Part shown: positions 51,357 through 60,310 of the stretch, piece by piece
How the letters are laid out: every line of letters begins with the position of its first letter
Numbering within the stretch: position 1 is the first letter of the stretch
Source of the DNA: Paenibacillus_S sp043945595
Lineage (GTDB): Bacteria > Bacillota > Bacilli > Paenibacillales > NBRC-103111
DNA: 64,000 bases
Direction of reading: 5' to 3'
Assembly (NCBI RefSeq): GCF_043945595.1
Contig: NZ_JBIFNP010000001.1
Location: 4,340,001 to 4,404,000 of the forward strand
Position numbers and translations under genes: made by a program
The notes under the pieces: generated by a model
The model's input: only the letters and a program-made list of their open reading frames with translations
What the model was told of the DNA's origin: nothing
Databases searched by the model: none

Positions 51357-52928
51357 ATGCCGTTTCGTTTCATTTATTTCGTGCGCTTTGCGCTCATTCT
51401 TCTCGCCGGAGCGATCTTCGCGCTCCTTCGGGCGTCCTCCACCGGAGACGAGATTGCCCGTACCCCGCTTCAGATCGACAGCTCCGAAACCGCCTGGACA
51501 AGCGAGGAGCTGAAACGCGACCCCAATATTATCGTCGTACTGAGCGAAGCGTTCTGGGACCCGACAGTCATCCAGGGGCTTACCTTCAGCCGGGCCCCGA
51601 TCCCCACCTTCCATGCTCTTCAGGAAAAATATACGAACGGCTGGATGCTGTCCCCGCAGTTCGGAGGCGGAACGGCCAATGTAGAGCTCGAAGTGCTGAC
51701 CGGCAATTCGATGCGTTTTCTTCCGGAGGATTCGATCGCCTATGAGCAGTATATCAAGCATGACGTCGATTCGATGGCCAGCATATTGGCAAGACAGGGC
51801 TATACCTCTACAGCCATCAGCCCGTTTTACAATTGGTATTTCGACAGCTCCAACGTTTACCGGCATTTCGGCTTTTCGCGTTTTATCAGCTTCGAATATT
51901 TCGATCCGAACGAGTATGTAGGGCCATATATCGGCGACCATGCCGTAGCCAAGCGCATTATTGAGGAAAACGAGCGAAGTTCGGGCCCGGATTTTATTTT
52001 TGCCAATACGATGGAAAATCACTATCATTATTGGCCGGGAAAATTCAAGAAGAATACGATCGACATTAAAGGCGATATGTCCGCCGAAGCGATAGGCATT
52101 CTCGAAACCTACGCACAGGGCGCGAACGGGGCCGATGCGATGCTGCAGGAGCTGGTGGAGCATTACAGCAGGGTGAAGGAGCCGACGATTCTCGTGTTTT
52201 TCGGCGACCACCTTCCTTCGCTGGAGAAGGAATTCGTTTACCGCGAGAGCAAATATATCAGCGGCGAGGACGATCCGGAATACCTGGAGAAAATGCACCA
52301 CGTCCCCGTTCTCGTCTGGGACAATTATTTGAATCACGGCAAAGATTCGCTGCAGATCAGCCCTTCTTTCCTGAGCCCCTACATTCTGGAGCTCGCCCAA
52401 AAGCGCGGCAGCGCTTATACCGATTTTCTGCGCGAATTGTCCAAGAAGGTACCCGTCATTCCGCCTTCTTCTTATTACAGTGCCTACCATGTGAATGCAG
52501 CGGATTTATCGGAATACGAGCAGCGCCAGCAGCAGATTTTGTTCGGAGAGAGCAGCGCTCAGGAGGCGGCCAAGCCGCCGCTCGGCAAGGATCCGAATTT
52601 TATTTCGGGCTATGGCGATCCCGAGATTCGCTCCGTCAGCCCCGGGCAGCTTCCCGCAGGAGAAAGCAAGCTCGTCGCCGAGCTGAAAAAATCCGTTACC
52701 GTCACCGTCCACGGAGGTCGTTACGGCATTGCCAGCGCAGTCTTCGCCGACGGCAAGCCGCTGCAAACGACATGGGTAAGCGAGGATACTTTGTCTGCCG
52801 TCCTGCCCAAAGAGCTGTACACAGGCAAAACCGGCAGCCTGGAGCTGGACATCCGCGTCATCGACGAGAAGAACAACGTTCTGGGTCAATCCAAGCCGTA
52901 TCCGCTTCCGATTGCCGATAAACAATAG
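51357..52928 (+). CDS. LtaS-like sulfatase-fold enzyme with single membrane anchor
   Basis: About 523 residues. One N-terminal membrane segment (IYFVRFALILLAGAIFALL), then an alkaline-phosphatase-fold domain: metal-binding Glu in VVLSEAFWDP, catalytic Thr in FGGGTANVELEVLTGNS, His in NTMENHYHY, and Asp-His in VFFGDHLPS. A C-terminal beta domain follows (about 440-523). Typical LtaS has five membrane helices at the N-terminus; here ATG at 51357 (AGGAG upstream, TATAAT at 51319) starts with one. A glycerol- or ethanolamine-phosphate transferase/hydrolase on the cell surface is likely. Confidence 0.85.
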   Translation: MPFRFIYFVRFALILLAGAIFALLRASSTGDEIARTPLQIDSSETAWTSEELKRDPNIIVVLSEAFWDPTVIQGLTFSRAPIPTFHALQEKYTNGWMLSPQFGGGTANVELEVLTGNSMRFLPEDSIAYEQYIKHDVDSMASILARQGYTSTAISPFYNWYFDSSNVYRHFGFSRFISFEYFDPNEYVGPYIGDHAVAKRIIEENERSSGPDFIFANTMENHYHYWPGKFKKNTIDIKGDMSAEAIGILETYAQGANGADAMLQELVEHYSRVKEPTILVFFGDHLPSLEKEFVYRESKYISGEDDPEYLEKMHHVPVLVWDNYLNHGKDSLQISPSFLSPYILELAQKRGSAYTDFLRELSKKVPVIPPSSYYSAYHVNAADLSEYEQRQQQILFGESSAQEAAKPPLGKDPNFISGYGDPEIRSVSPGQLPAGESKLVAELKKSVTVTVHGGRYGIASAVFADGKPLQTTWVSEDTLSAVLPKELYTGKTGSLELDIRVIDEKNNVLGQSKPYPLPIADKQ

Positions 52929-52942
52929 CACAGCCTTAAGCG

Positions 52943-52986
52943 AAAACCAACCCGTTCTCCCCTTGGGAGCTGACAGGTTGGTTTTT
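52943..52986 (+). terminator. Terminator of the LtaS-like gene
   Basis: AAAACCAACC pairs with GGTTGGTTTTT over a loop of about 23 bases, ending in a T-run. Confidence 0.82.
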
Positions 52987-53138
52987 CATTGGCCATTTTT
53001 GGATATACAAGTAGTATAAGAACGTTTAACAAGCCGCCGGCAAATTTTGACAAAACCATCAAATCGCGCCGAAACCGTCTACCCGCTGCGAATTTTGTAG
53101 AATCAAGCTTTATGATGCTCAGAAATGAGGGATGCCCT

Positions 53139-53312
53139 ATGAGATTCGTCACCAAAACGAGATTGGACTACATGCAATCCCTGCTTAAAAGCGCGATTGA
53201 AGACACCAAGAAGCAGAAAGAAGCGCTGCATTTGCTTGAATCGATCGAAAGGGACATTGAAGAAAATTATGCCGAGATCCAGCGGCCGATCCGGCTTACC
53301 GGGAAGAATTAA
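53139..53312 (+). CDS. Small coiled-coil protein, unknown function
   Basis: 57 residues (MRFVTKTRLDYMQSLLKSAI onward), helical and charged, ATG seven bases after GAGGGATG. Its terminator lies inside the 3' end of the convergent transporter gene. Not recognised. Confidence 0.6.
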   Translation: MRFVTKTRLDYMQSLLKSAIEDTKKQKEALHLLESIERDIEENYAEIQRPIRLTGKN

Positions 53313-54243
53313 ACGCTCCGGCTTCCTCCGTGCGAGGAGGCCGGTTTTTTTTCATCGCCTGCTGGGTCATATAGATGCCGGACAAGATGAAAATAACGCC
53401 CAGCAGGTGGAACCCGTGAAACGATTCGCCCGTGAACCCCATCGCGAACACGGTGCTGAACATCGGAATCAGGTTCAAGAAACCGGCACAGCGCTGGGAA
53501 CCGGCCAGCTCGATAGCCCGGTTCCAGGACAGAAAAGCGACGATCGAGGCGAACAGAGCGATATACAGCAGTCCCGCTGTAAACGGAAGGCTCCATTCGA
53601 TCGGTCTGGAAACCGAGGCAAGCTCAATAGCTGACAAGGGAAGCATAAGCAGGAGCGCGGCGGCTACCTGCACCAGCAGGAGCGGACTTGCCGGGAACTT
53701 CCCTGCCGCCCGCTTCATGCCGACGGAATACAGCGCCCAGCACAATACGGCTAACAGCATCCACAGATCTCCCGGATTGAAGGAAAGGCTCAGCAGCGTC
53801 TCCGGCTGGCCATGCGCAATGATCCAGGCCACCCCGGCCATCGATACGATGATCCCGGGAATGGCCCTCCAAGCGATACGCTCTCCGAGCATCAGCCAGG
53901 ACAGCAGCACGACCAGGATCGGCGTCGCCGAATTCATCAGGGAGGCATTGATCGAGCTGGTGTACTGCACGGCGACATAGGTCAGCGTATTAAAGCCGGC
54001 GACGCCCGTCACGGCAAGGAAAACGACGGTTTTCCAATGGCGCCGCACATCCGAACGCAGCTTCCAGGCCTCCTTCCCGTAAATCGGCGCAAGCACGGCA
54101 AAAGCGATGCACCAGCGTAGAGCGGCCAAGGTAATCGGCGGCATATGGGTCACCAGAACCTTGCCGGCGACAAAATTGCCTCCCCAAATACAGGTGGCGA
54201 GAATAAGCAGCACGTAGGGCGAGTTACGGATCATCGGACGCAT
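53296..54243 (-). CDS. EamA/DMT-family transporter
   Basis: 315 residues, ten predicted membrane helices in two EamA repeats (from YVLLILATCIWGGNFVAGKV; second repeat from NPGDLWMLLAVLCWALYSVG). The last 20 residues are charged and overlap the 3' end of the small plus-strand gene by 17 bases. Unknown substrate. Confidence 0.9.
   Translation of the reverse strand: MRPMIRNSPYVLLILATCIWGGNFVAGKVLVTHMPPITLAALRWCIAFAVLAPIYGKEAWKLRSDVRRHWKTVVFLAVTGVAGFNTLTYVAVQYTSSINASLMNSATPILVVLLSWLMLGERIAWRAIPGIIVSMAGVAWIIAHGQPETLLSLSFNPGDLWMLLAVLCWALYSVGMKRAAGKFPASPLLLVQVAAALLLMLPLSAIELASVSRPIEWSLPFTAGLLYIALFASIVAFLSWNRAIELAGSQRCAGFLNLIPMFSTVFAMGFTGESFHGFHLLGVIFILSGIYMTQQAMKKNRPPRTEEAGAFNSSR
53318..53352 (+). 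terminator. Terminator of the small gene at 53.1 kb
   Basis: CCGGCTTCCTC pairs with GAGGAGGCCGG and is followed by TTTTTTTT; it lies within the last codons of the convergent DMT gene. Confidence 0.8.
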
Positions 54244-54293
54244 CCTTTCCTATGGATTCCTATCCGGCTGCAGCATATGTTCAGCCACACCAA

Positions 54294-54327
54294 GAAGGGC
54301 TTCAGCTATCGAAGCCCTCCCGTTTTA
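54294..54327. other. Hairpin upstream of the DMT gene
   Basis: GAAGGGCTTC pairs with GAAGCCCTCC over a 7-base loop, followed by CGTTTT on the plus strand. A terminator for either neighbour is possible. Confidence 0.4.
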
Positions 54328-54376
54328 GGATACACCCGCGTCGCGGAAATTGCCATCCCGTATATTTATTTTAGCT

Positions 54377-55786
54377 CTAGCGAATATGAGCCAGCACCGC
54401 CTCGACGTCCTCCCGCTTCATATCCTCCTCCCCGGCGAAGGTCACTACCGCATCCAGCAGCTGCTGCGCCCGCGCCGGGTCGAGCCGCTGATCGTAGTAG
54501 CCGAAGTAGCCGGTTGGCGGCTGCTGCTGCATCCTCTCGATATAATGGTATATTTCCGGCTGCGTATCCGGCTTCGATACCGGCAGCCCGCGCATCGGCG
54601 ATTGGATGCCGGTCGCTTCGGTAAACATTTGCCGCTGCTCCCGGCTCATCATAAAAGCCAGCACCTCGAATGCGGCCTGCTTGTCGCTGTTCGCCGAAAC
54701 GGCGAAGCCTGTGGCATAACCGCCGTAAAAGCTTGCGCTCTCGCCTGTTTTCGGCCTCGTCCCGGCATTCTCCTTCTCCCGCTGCGGCTCTTCCCCGCTG
54801 CCCGTCTCCGGCTTATTGCCGCCGGCCTTCATAACGGGAAAAGGAAAATAACCGATAGGATCTCTCTGCGTAACGGTGTCCAGCAGCTTGCCTGCCGCCC
54901 AGTCCCCCTGCAGATACATCGCGGTCTGGCCGGAGAGGAACGATTTCTCCGCCTCATTGATGTCCATGCCGAGAAAAGAGGACGGGAACGCTTTTTTCTT
55001 CACCAGCTCATGGAACCGCAGACCCGCCTCCACAAAGCTCGGATCGGTGAAATCGCCGTCCCGCGTCAGCACCCGCTCAAACGGCTCCTCCCCTCCCAGC
55101 CGCTGGGACAAGTAGGCGAACCAGTGCAGCAGAGGCCAGCGTTCCTTGCCGGCGACAGAGATAGGGGTAATATGGCGGGACGATAACGTCTGGACGATCT
55201 CCAGCAGCTGATCCCAGCTGGTCGGGACTTGCAGATGCTGCGCCTCGAACAGGGTGCGGTTATACCAGAACAGCACATGCGACACCGCATTGGGCAGCCC
55301 GTAGATGCTCCCGTCAAATGTGGAGCTTTCCAGCGCCTCCGGCACGAATTGGCTCTCCAGCTCCGGCGCCTGCTTAAGCAGAGGAGTCAAATCCGCGACG
55401 ACCTTGGACTCGACCATTTGCTTGAAGCCTTCCCCTGTCCAGTAGTAGAAGACATCGGGCATATTGCCGGAGACCATTGCTACCCGGAGTTTATTTTTAT
55501 AAGCTTCGGTTTCATAAAAATACGGCACAATCTGCACCCGCTCATGCGACTCGTTAAAGGTGCGGATCGTTTCCTGCAGTACCGTCTGCCGCGGGTCCTT
55601 CGTTTCCTGGGCCCACAGCGTCACCTTGACCGGCGGAGCCGTCTCCCGTTCCCCGCCGTTGACTGCGGAGGGAGCAAGATACGTCCCGCAGCCCGACGTC
55701 AGCAGCATCAGCCCTGCCACGAGCCATCCCATCAGCAGCAAGCGCATCATCCTTACCAGCCGCCTTTCAGCCTTATTTGGTGTCAT
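54377..55786 (-). CDS. Extracellular sugar-binding lipoprotein linked to the two-component genes
   Basis: 469 residues. Signal peptide ending in the lipobox LTSGC, then KVTLWAQETKDPRQTVLQET and the family 1 binding-protein motifs VAMVSGNMPDVFYYWTGEG, SIYGLPNAVSHVLFW and AMYLQGDWAAGKLLD. It is the last gene of a histidine kinase-response regulator-binding protein set, overlapping the regulator gene by 14 bases. It may deliver ligand to the sensor or share the importer of 58-61 kb. Start could be 55786 or 55750. Confidence 0.9.
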   Translation of the reverse strand: MTPNKAERRLVRMMRLLLMGWLVAGLMLLTSGCGTYLAPSAVNGGERETAPPVKVTLWAQETKDPRQTVLQETIRTFNESHERVQIVPYFYETEAYKNKLRVAMVSGNMPDVFYYWTGEGFKQMVESKVVADLTPLLKQAPELESQFVPEALESSTFDGSIYGLPNAVSHVLFWYNRTLFEAQHLQVPTSWDQLLEIVQTLSSRHITPISVAGKERWPLLHWFAYLSQRLGGEEPFERVLTRDGDFTDPSFVEAGLRFHELVKKKAFPSSFLGMDINEAEKSFLSGQTAMYLQGDWAAGKLLDTVTQRDPIGYFPFPVMKAGGNKPETGSGEEPQREKENAGTRPKTGESASFYGGYATGFAVSANSDKQAAFEVLAFMMSREQRQMFTEATGIQSPMRGLPVSKPDTQPEIYHYIERMQQQPPTGYFGYYDQRLDPARAQQLLDAVVTFAGEEDMKREDVEAVLAHIR

Positions 55787-56552
55787 CCCTCAGATCGTTG
55801 CGGTAATGGTTCGGCGTCATGCCCTCCACATCGCGAAACACTTGCACGAAATATTTGGAGGACGAGAAGCCGACCTCCTCGGCAATTTCGTATATCTTTT
55901 TATCTGTCTGCAAAAGCAGCCCCTTCGCGCGGATCAGCCGCAGCCGGTTTACAAATTCGCTGAACGTCTGATGCGTCTCTTCCTTGAACAAGCTGGACGT
56001 GTAGCTCGGGTTCAGGTGAATCGACTCGGCAACATCCTTGATGCTGAGGGACGGCCGCGACAGCTCGGCCTGAATATATTCCAGCGCGCTGCGGATCGAT
56101 GCATTGCGCACCTTTGGAATAAACGCTTCCTCTTCGCTCTCGGGCAGGGGCTCCTGCTCCTCGTGCCGCAGACGTTTCTTCACAATAGCCATCGCGTCCT
56201 GCACGGCTTGCACCAGGCCGTCATGATCCACCGGCTTGAGAATATAATTGACGGCGCCCAGCTGCATGGCGGACCGGGCGTATTCGAATTCGGCATAGCC
56301 GGTCAGCAGAATGGAAACCGTGTCCCGCTGCTCCGATTTGAGCTGCTTCAGCAAATCAATCCCGTTCAAGCCGGGCATCCGGATATCTGTAATCAGCAGA
56401 TCGACGTGCTGCTTTCTTGCATATTCCAAAGCTTCCAGCCCATTGACGGCCGCATGAATCTGCCACTCTCCCTGCGAGCACTGCTGCAGAGAGCTCAGTA
56501 TGCCTCTGCGTGTAGGAAGCTCATCCTCCGCGATCAACACGTTCACTCTCAT
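55773..56552 (-). CDS. Response regulator with AraC DNA-binding domain (YesN type)
   Basis: About 259 residues. Receiver domain about 1-120 with the acidic cluster in VLIAEDELPTRR, phospho-acceptor Asp in DLLITDIRMPGLNG and Lys in NYILKPVDHDG; C-terminal AraC HTH pair (SIKDVAESIHLNPSYTSSLF, KIYEIAEEVGFSSSKYFVQV). ATG at 56552 lies within the end of the kinase gene, so the two are translationally coupled. Probable activator of the sugar transport genes. Confidence 0.94.
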   Translation of the reverse strand: MRVNVLIAEDELPTRRGILSSLQQCSQGEWQIHAAVNGLEALEYARKQHVDLLITDIRMPGLNGIDLLKQLKSEQRDTVSILLTGYAEFEYARSAMQLGAVNYILKPVDHDGLVQAVQDAMAIVKKRLRHEEQEPLPESEEEAFIPKVRNASIRSALEYIQAELSRPSLSIKDVAESIHLNPSYTSSLFKEETHQTFSEFVNRLRLIRAKGLLLQTDKKIYEIAEEVGFSSSKYFVQVFRDVEGMTPNHYRNDLRDDTK

Positions 56553-58317
56553 CCAACTCCTTATATGGAAGATAGAGATTGATTTCGGTGCCTTGTCCTC
56601 TGCGACTGGACCATGTAAGCTCCCCTTCATCCCCGTAATACAGCTTGATGCGGGATTGAATATTGGTTAAACCGATACCGGAGCCTGTTGTGCGTAAAGA
56701 GCGGACCGTTGACAGCCTGTCGGTCAAACGGGCCGCTTCTTCGTCCGTCATTCCTTCGCCGTTGTCCTTGACCTGAATGTGGAGCACGGCATGACCGCCG
56801 CGCTGCCCTGCGCGCAGCCCGATTTGAATGCAGCCCCCCTGTACCTTAGGCTCGATTCCGTGCTGAATCGCATTCTCAACCAAGGGCTGAATCAGCAGCT
56901 TCGGCAGCTTTAACCTCTGAACCGACGGATCAGCTTCAATGTCCCAGCTCAGCCGGTCGCCGAGCCGGAATTTCATAATTTCCAGATAACGCTTACAATG
57001 CTCCGCTTCATGAACCAGCTCCGTCCAATCGTCGCTGTCGGCCTGCTTAATCGAATAGCGGAACAGCTTGGATAAATGAATAATAATTTCCGCGCTCTCA
57101 TTCTCATCCTTGTCCCGCAGGGTCCAATATAACGATTCGAGCGTATTGAACAAAAAGTGGGGATGGATTTGCGCCTGCAGCATTTTAATTTCCGCCTGAT
57201 TTTTCAGGCGTTCTTTTTCGTAAACGGTTTCAATCAAATGATGCAGCTCCCGCACCAGCTTGTTGTAAGCCGTATTCAGATCGTTCATCTCATAATTGAA
57301 ATAAGTAACGGTATTCGGCTCGGGCAGCGATACGTTCTTGCGCATTTTAGCGCGCAGATGAGCGATCGGCCTCGTGATCAGCCGGGACAGCGGCCACACC
57401 AGAACGAGACAGACGAGCAGCCCTACCAGCATCGCAATCAGCAAAATTTGCTTGAGCACACTGGATTTCTCTTCGATAGTGCTCAGCGGCACCAAAATAT
57501 GGATCGACCAATTGAACTGGCGCGATTGTTCAATAATGTGCAGGTATTGGCTTCCGCGAATCCGGACGATCGGATAAATCGTTCCCGTATCCGTAGACTC
57601 CACCACGTTTAAGTTGCGGTTCTCCAATAAAGACGGGTCCGTAGAGGCGACGAGCAGATTGTTATGGTCGTACAGATGCATGCTGCTGCCCTTAATGGAA
57701 GAGTATTCCTCGTTAAAAAAGTCCACCAGCGATTTCATCACCCGGATGACCAAATAACCGCCTGTTGCCAGATGATCCTGTTCGAGCCGGACAGACCTGA
57801 CCGCAAGCAGCACTTCGCTGTCCTTGGGATCGGTTCCGACGAATACGAGCTGCCCTGCCTTCAGCTTGCTTAAGGTGGACGGGTCATCGCCGATAATAGC
57901 AGAGATCGGTGTATTTTCCAATGGGTACAGCGGCTCATGCATGGAGTACAGGTCAATCCCTTTGATGATCCAGGAGAAGGCCGCCATCTGATCGATAATC
58001 GGGCGAACAGACAGCTTCTGGTCGATCGGAATAAGCAGGCCCTGCTTCGATTTCAGCAGCAAGGACTGAATTCTTGAATCCATAACCACCTGCAGGGTCA
58101 GAACGTCCACCTGGGACAGGACGGCGTCGACCCTCGCGCTGGCCTGCTTGGCGGTCTCCCCCACATAGCCCTCCGTATTCTGAATGAACAAATCGGTTGT
58201 CGATTTGTACAGCATGCCTCCAGCCGTCGAGATGACCACCGTCATAACCAGCAGGAAGCCGAGCAGGATCTGTACCCGTGTACGGTTCAAGTGAAGCCGG
58301 TCTACGATTCTTGGCAT
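56521..58317 (-). CDS. Sensor histidine kinase (YesM type)
   Basis: 598 residues. Membrane segments near 16-38 and 295-318 flank an extracytoplasmic Cache-like sensor; HAMP follows (LSRLITRPIAHLRAKMRKNV), then the YesM His-kinase domain with the phospho-His in IKMLQAQIHPHFLFNTLESL and an HATPase_c domain (VENAIQHGIEPKVQGG, GSGIGLTNIQSRIKLYYG). Signals to the overlapping response regulator. Sits between the sugar permease genes and the second binding-protein gene on the same strand. Confidence 0.94.
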   Translation of the reverse strand: MPRIVDRLHLNRTRVQILLGFLLVMTVVISTAGGMLYKSTTDLFIQNTEGYVGETAKQASARVDAVLSQVDVLTLQVVMDSRIQSLLLKSKQGLLIPIDQKLSVRPIIDQMAAFSWIIKGIDLYSMHEPLYPLENTPISAIIGDDPSTLSKLKAGQLVFVGTDPKDSEVLLAVRSVRLEQDHLATGGYLVIRVMKSLVDFFNEEYSSIKGSSMHLYDHNNLLVASTDPSLLENRNLNVVESTDTGTIYPIVRIRGSQYLHIIEQSRQFNWSIHILVPLSTIEEKSSVLKQILLIAMLVGLLVCLVLVWPLSRLITRPIAHLRAKMRKNVSLPEPNTVTYFNYEMNDLNTAYNKLVRELHHLIETVYEKERLKNQAEIKMLQAQIHPHFLFNTLESLYWTLRDKDENESAEIIIHLSKLFRYSIKQADSDDWTELVHEAEHCKRYLEIMKFRLGDRLSWDIEADPSVQRLKLPKLLIQPLVENAIQHGIEPKVQGGCIQIGLRAGQRGGHAVLHIQVKDNGEGMTDEEAARLTDRLSTVRSLRTTGSGIGLTNIQSRIKLYYGDEGELTWSSRRGQGTEINLYLPYKELDESERVDRGG

Positions 58318-58424
58318 GAGGTCTCCTTCTACGCTGCTTTTCTTACCATCAATATACCGTAATAATAGAAAAAGCGCACTACCTGTCCGGTTGCACGCAT
58401 GCTTTCTATCCTTCTCTTCCTTCT

Positions 58425-59246
58425 TTATCCTTTGACGGCGCCGGCCGATAAACCGCTGACCACTTTCTCCTGCGCGAAGAAGTAAGCCAGCATCAAAGGC
58501 AGCGTCCCCAATGTCAGTGTAGCCATAATACCCGGCACATTGACCGAGAATTCCCCGTAAAATGCCCGCAGGCCGAGCGGCAGCGTCATTTTGGCCGGTG
58601 TCGTAATCAACACCAGACCGAATACGAACTCGTTCCAGATATGAATGAAATTATAGATGGCGATCGTGGCCAAAGCCGGTGTCAGCAGCGGAAATACGAT
58701 ACTCCAGAAGAGACGGGCTTGACTGGCTCCATCCATAACGGCGGCTTCGTCGAGCTCCCTCGGAAGCTCCTGAATAAACTGCGTCAAAATAATGACGGAG
58801 ATCGGCAGACTGAATGCGATATAAGGACCGGCCAGCGCCCACAGCGAATCGTACAGGCCGAGATTTTTCGTCAGGACATAGATGGGAATGAGCGTCGTAT
58901 GCACTGGAATCATCATCCCCGCAAGAAACAGGAAAAAAATCGGGCGGTTCAGCTTAAACCGCATCCGCACCAGCGGAAAGCTGACCATAGCGGCAAGATA
59001 CACCGTAGCGGCGACGCAGATAACGGAAATCATAATACTGTTCAGAAAATATTGATCGATCCCAAGCTTGAACACTTGCGCGTAATTCTCAAAATTTAAT
59101 TTCGTCCAAAGACTGACCGGATGCTCGAAAAATTCCGGCTGCGTTTTGAAAGAGGTCGCGGCCATGTACAAAAACGGATAGCCTGTTACAACGAGAAACA
59201 CGATAGCAAGAATATAAAGCCAGGTCCGGTTCATGATTTTGATCAT
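58425..59246 (-). CDS. Carbohydrate ABC transporter permease (MalG type)
   Basis: About 273 residues starting MIKIMNRTWLYILAIVFLVV. Six membrane segments, EAA loop DEAAVMDGASQARLFWSIVFP, and C-terminal VVSGLSAGAVKG. Start at 59246 chosen because GGAGGC lies directly upstream; the longer frame from 59312 overlaps the preceding gene. It follows the MalF-type gene by 20 bases. Confidence 0.92.
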   Translation of the reverse strand: MIKIMNRTWLYILAIVFLVVTGYPFLYMAATSFKTQPEFFEHPVSLWTKLNFENYAQVFKLGIDQYFLNSIMISVICVAATVYLAAMVSFPLVRMRFKLNRPIFFLFLAGMMIPVHTTLIPIYVLTKNLGLYDSLWALAGPYIAFSLPISVIILTQFIQELPRELDEAAVMDGASQARLFWSIVFPLLTPALATIAIYNFIHIWNEFVFGLVLITTPAKMTLPLGLRAFYGEFSVNVPGIMATLTLGTLPLMLAYFFAQEKVVSGLSAGAVKG

Positions 59247-59266
59247 CACACAAGCCTCCTTCCTAA

Positions 59267-60208
59267 TTATGCCGGCGTCTTCTGACGGTTTTTGTCCGCT
59301 GCCAGTATACATACTGCAACGATGAGAGCGATAACGAACATCGTAAAGGAAATCGAGCTCGCATAGCCCATATTGAACTTGGCGAACGCCTGCTTATACA
59401 TGTACGTTGCCATCAGCTCCGTACTGCTGTCGGGACCGCCTTCGGTCATGACGAAGATCAGATCGAAATATTTCAGCGAGCCGATAACCGACAGCACCGA
59501 GGAGGTGATGATCGTAGGCTTCAGCAGCGGCAGCGTAATGTTCCAGAACTGCTTCCAGCTGTTGCAGCCGTCGATTTTGGCGGACTCGTAAATTTCTTCC
59601 GGAATGCCGGTCATCGCGGCGCGGAACAAGATCATATAGAACGGCGTGAACTGCCAGCAGATCGTAGCGGTGACCGCGAGAAAAGCCGTTTTCGTATCCC
59701 CGAGCCAGCCCTGCTGCCACGAGCTTAAGCCTGCAAAATCCAGGATCTGGTTAATAATCCCCATCGTCGGGTCGTAGATAAAGGCTCACAAAATACCGAG
59801 CGCTACAGTCGACATCAACAAAGGCATGAAGTATACGGTGCGGAACAGCCGCATCCCCTTGATGGGAGCAAAAAGAATCAGCGCCATAATCAGACCTAAC
59901 GGCAGCTGTGTGACAATCGAAGCGACCACCAGCAGCAGGTTGTTGACGACCGTCTTCCAAAAGATCGAATCCGCCATCAGCTTGGCGTAATTATCGAACA
60001 GAATGAACGTTTTCTCCGACTGGATGCCGTTCCAGTTGAACAAGCTGTAATAAAATGTGGAAAAAATCGGGAAAATTACATACGTAACATAAATCAGTAA
60101 GGCGGGTCCGATAAAGCCGATAAGGAACGCGGTATGCTTGCGTCGGGTGACGCGAACCGCTCTGCGAACCTCCACTTGACCGGTAGACGTTTCGACCGCG
60201 CTGTTCAT
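59267..60208 (-). pseudogene. Carbohydrate ABC transporter permease (MalF type) with in-frame stop
   Basis: About 313 residues from ATG at 60208 (MNSAVETSTGQVEVRRAVRV). A TGA at 59788-59786 interrupts it where LGIL-W-AFIYDPTMG would be expected, i.e. TGG changed to TGA. Frame continues intact with EEIYESAKIDGCNSWKQFWN (EAA loop) and later helices. One substitution only; unless read through, the importer would lack half of this subunit. Confidence 0.88.
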
Positions 60209-60310
60209 GTGGTTCCCTCCTAAATGTTTCTTCTCTGGTAAAAGTTCAGGCTGCGGGAGAAGCAAGCCTTCTCTCCTCCCGAGCCTTTGCTAGTTCTTGA
60301 ACATCATGAG

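Noticed and set aside
51318..52490. A 390-codon minus-strand open frame opposite the LtaS-like gene
   Set aside because: No recognisable motif or start signal; the plus-strand enzyme has a complete active site.
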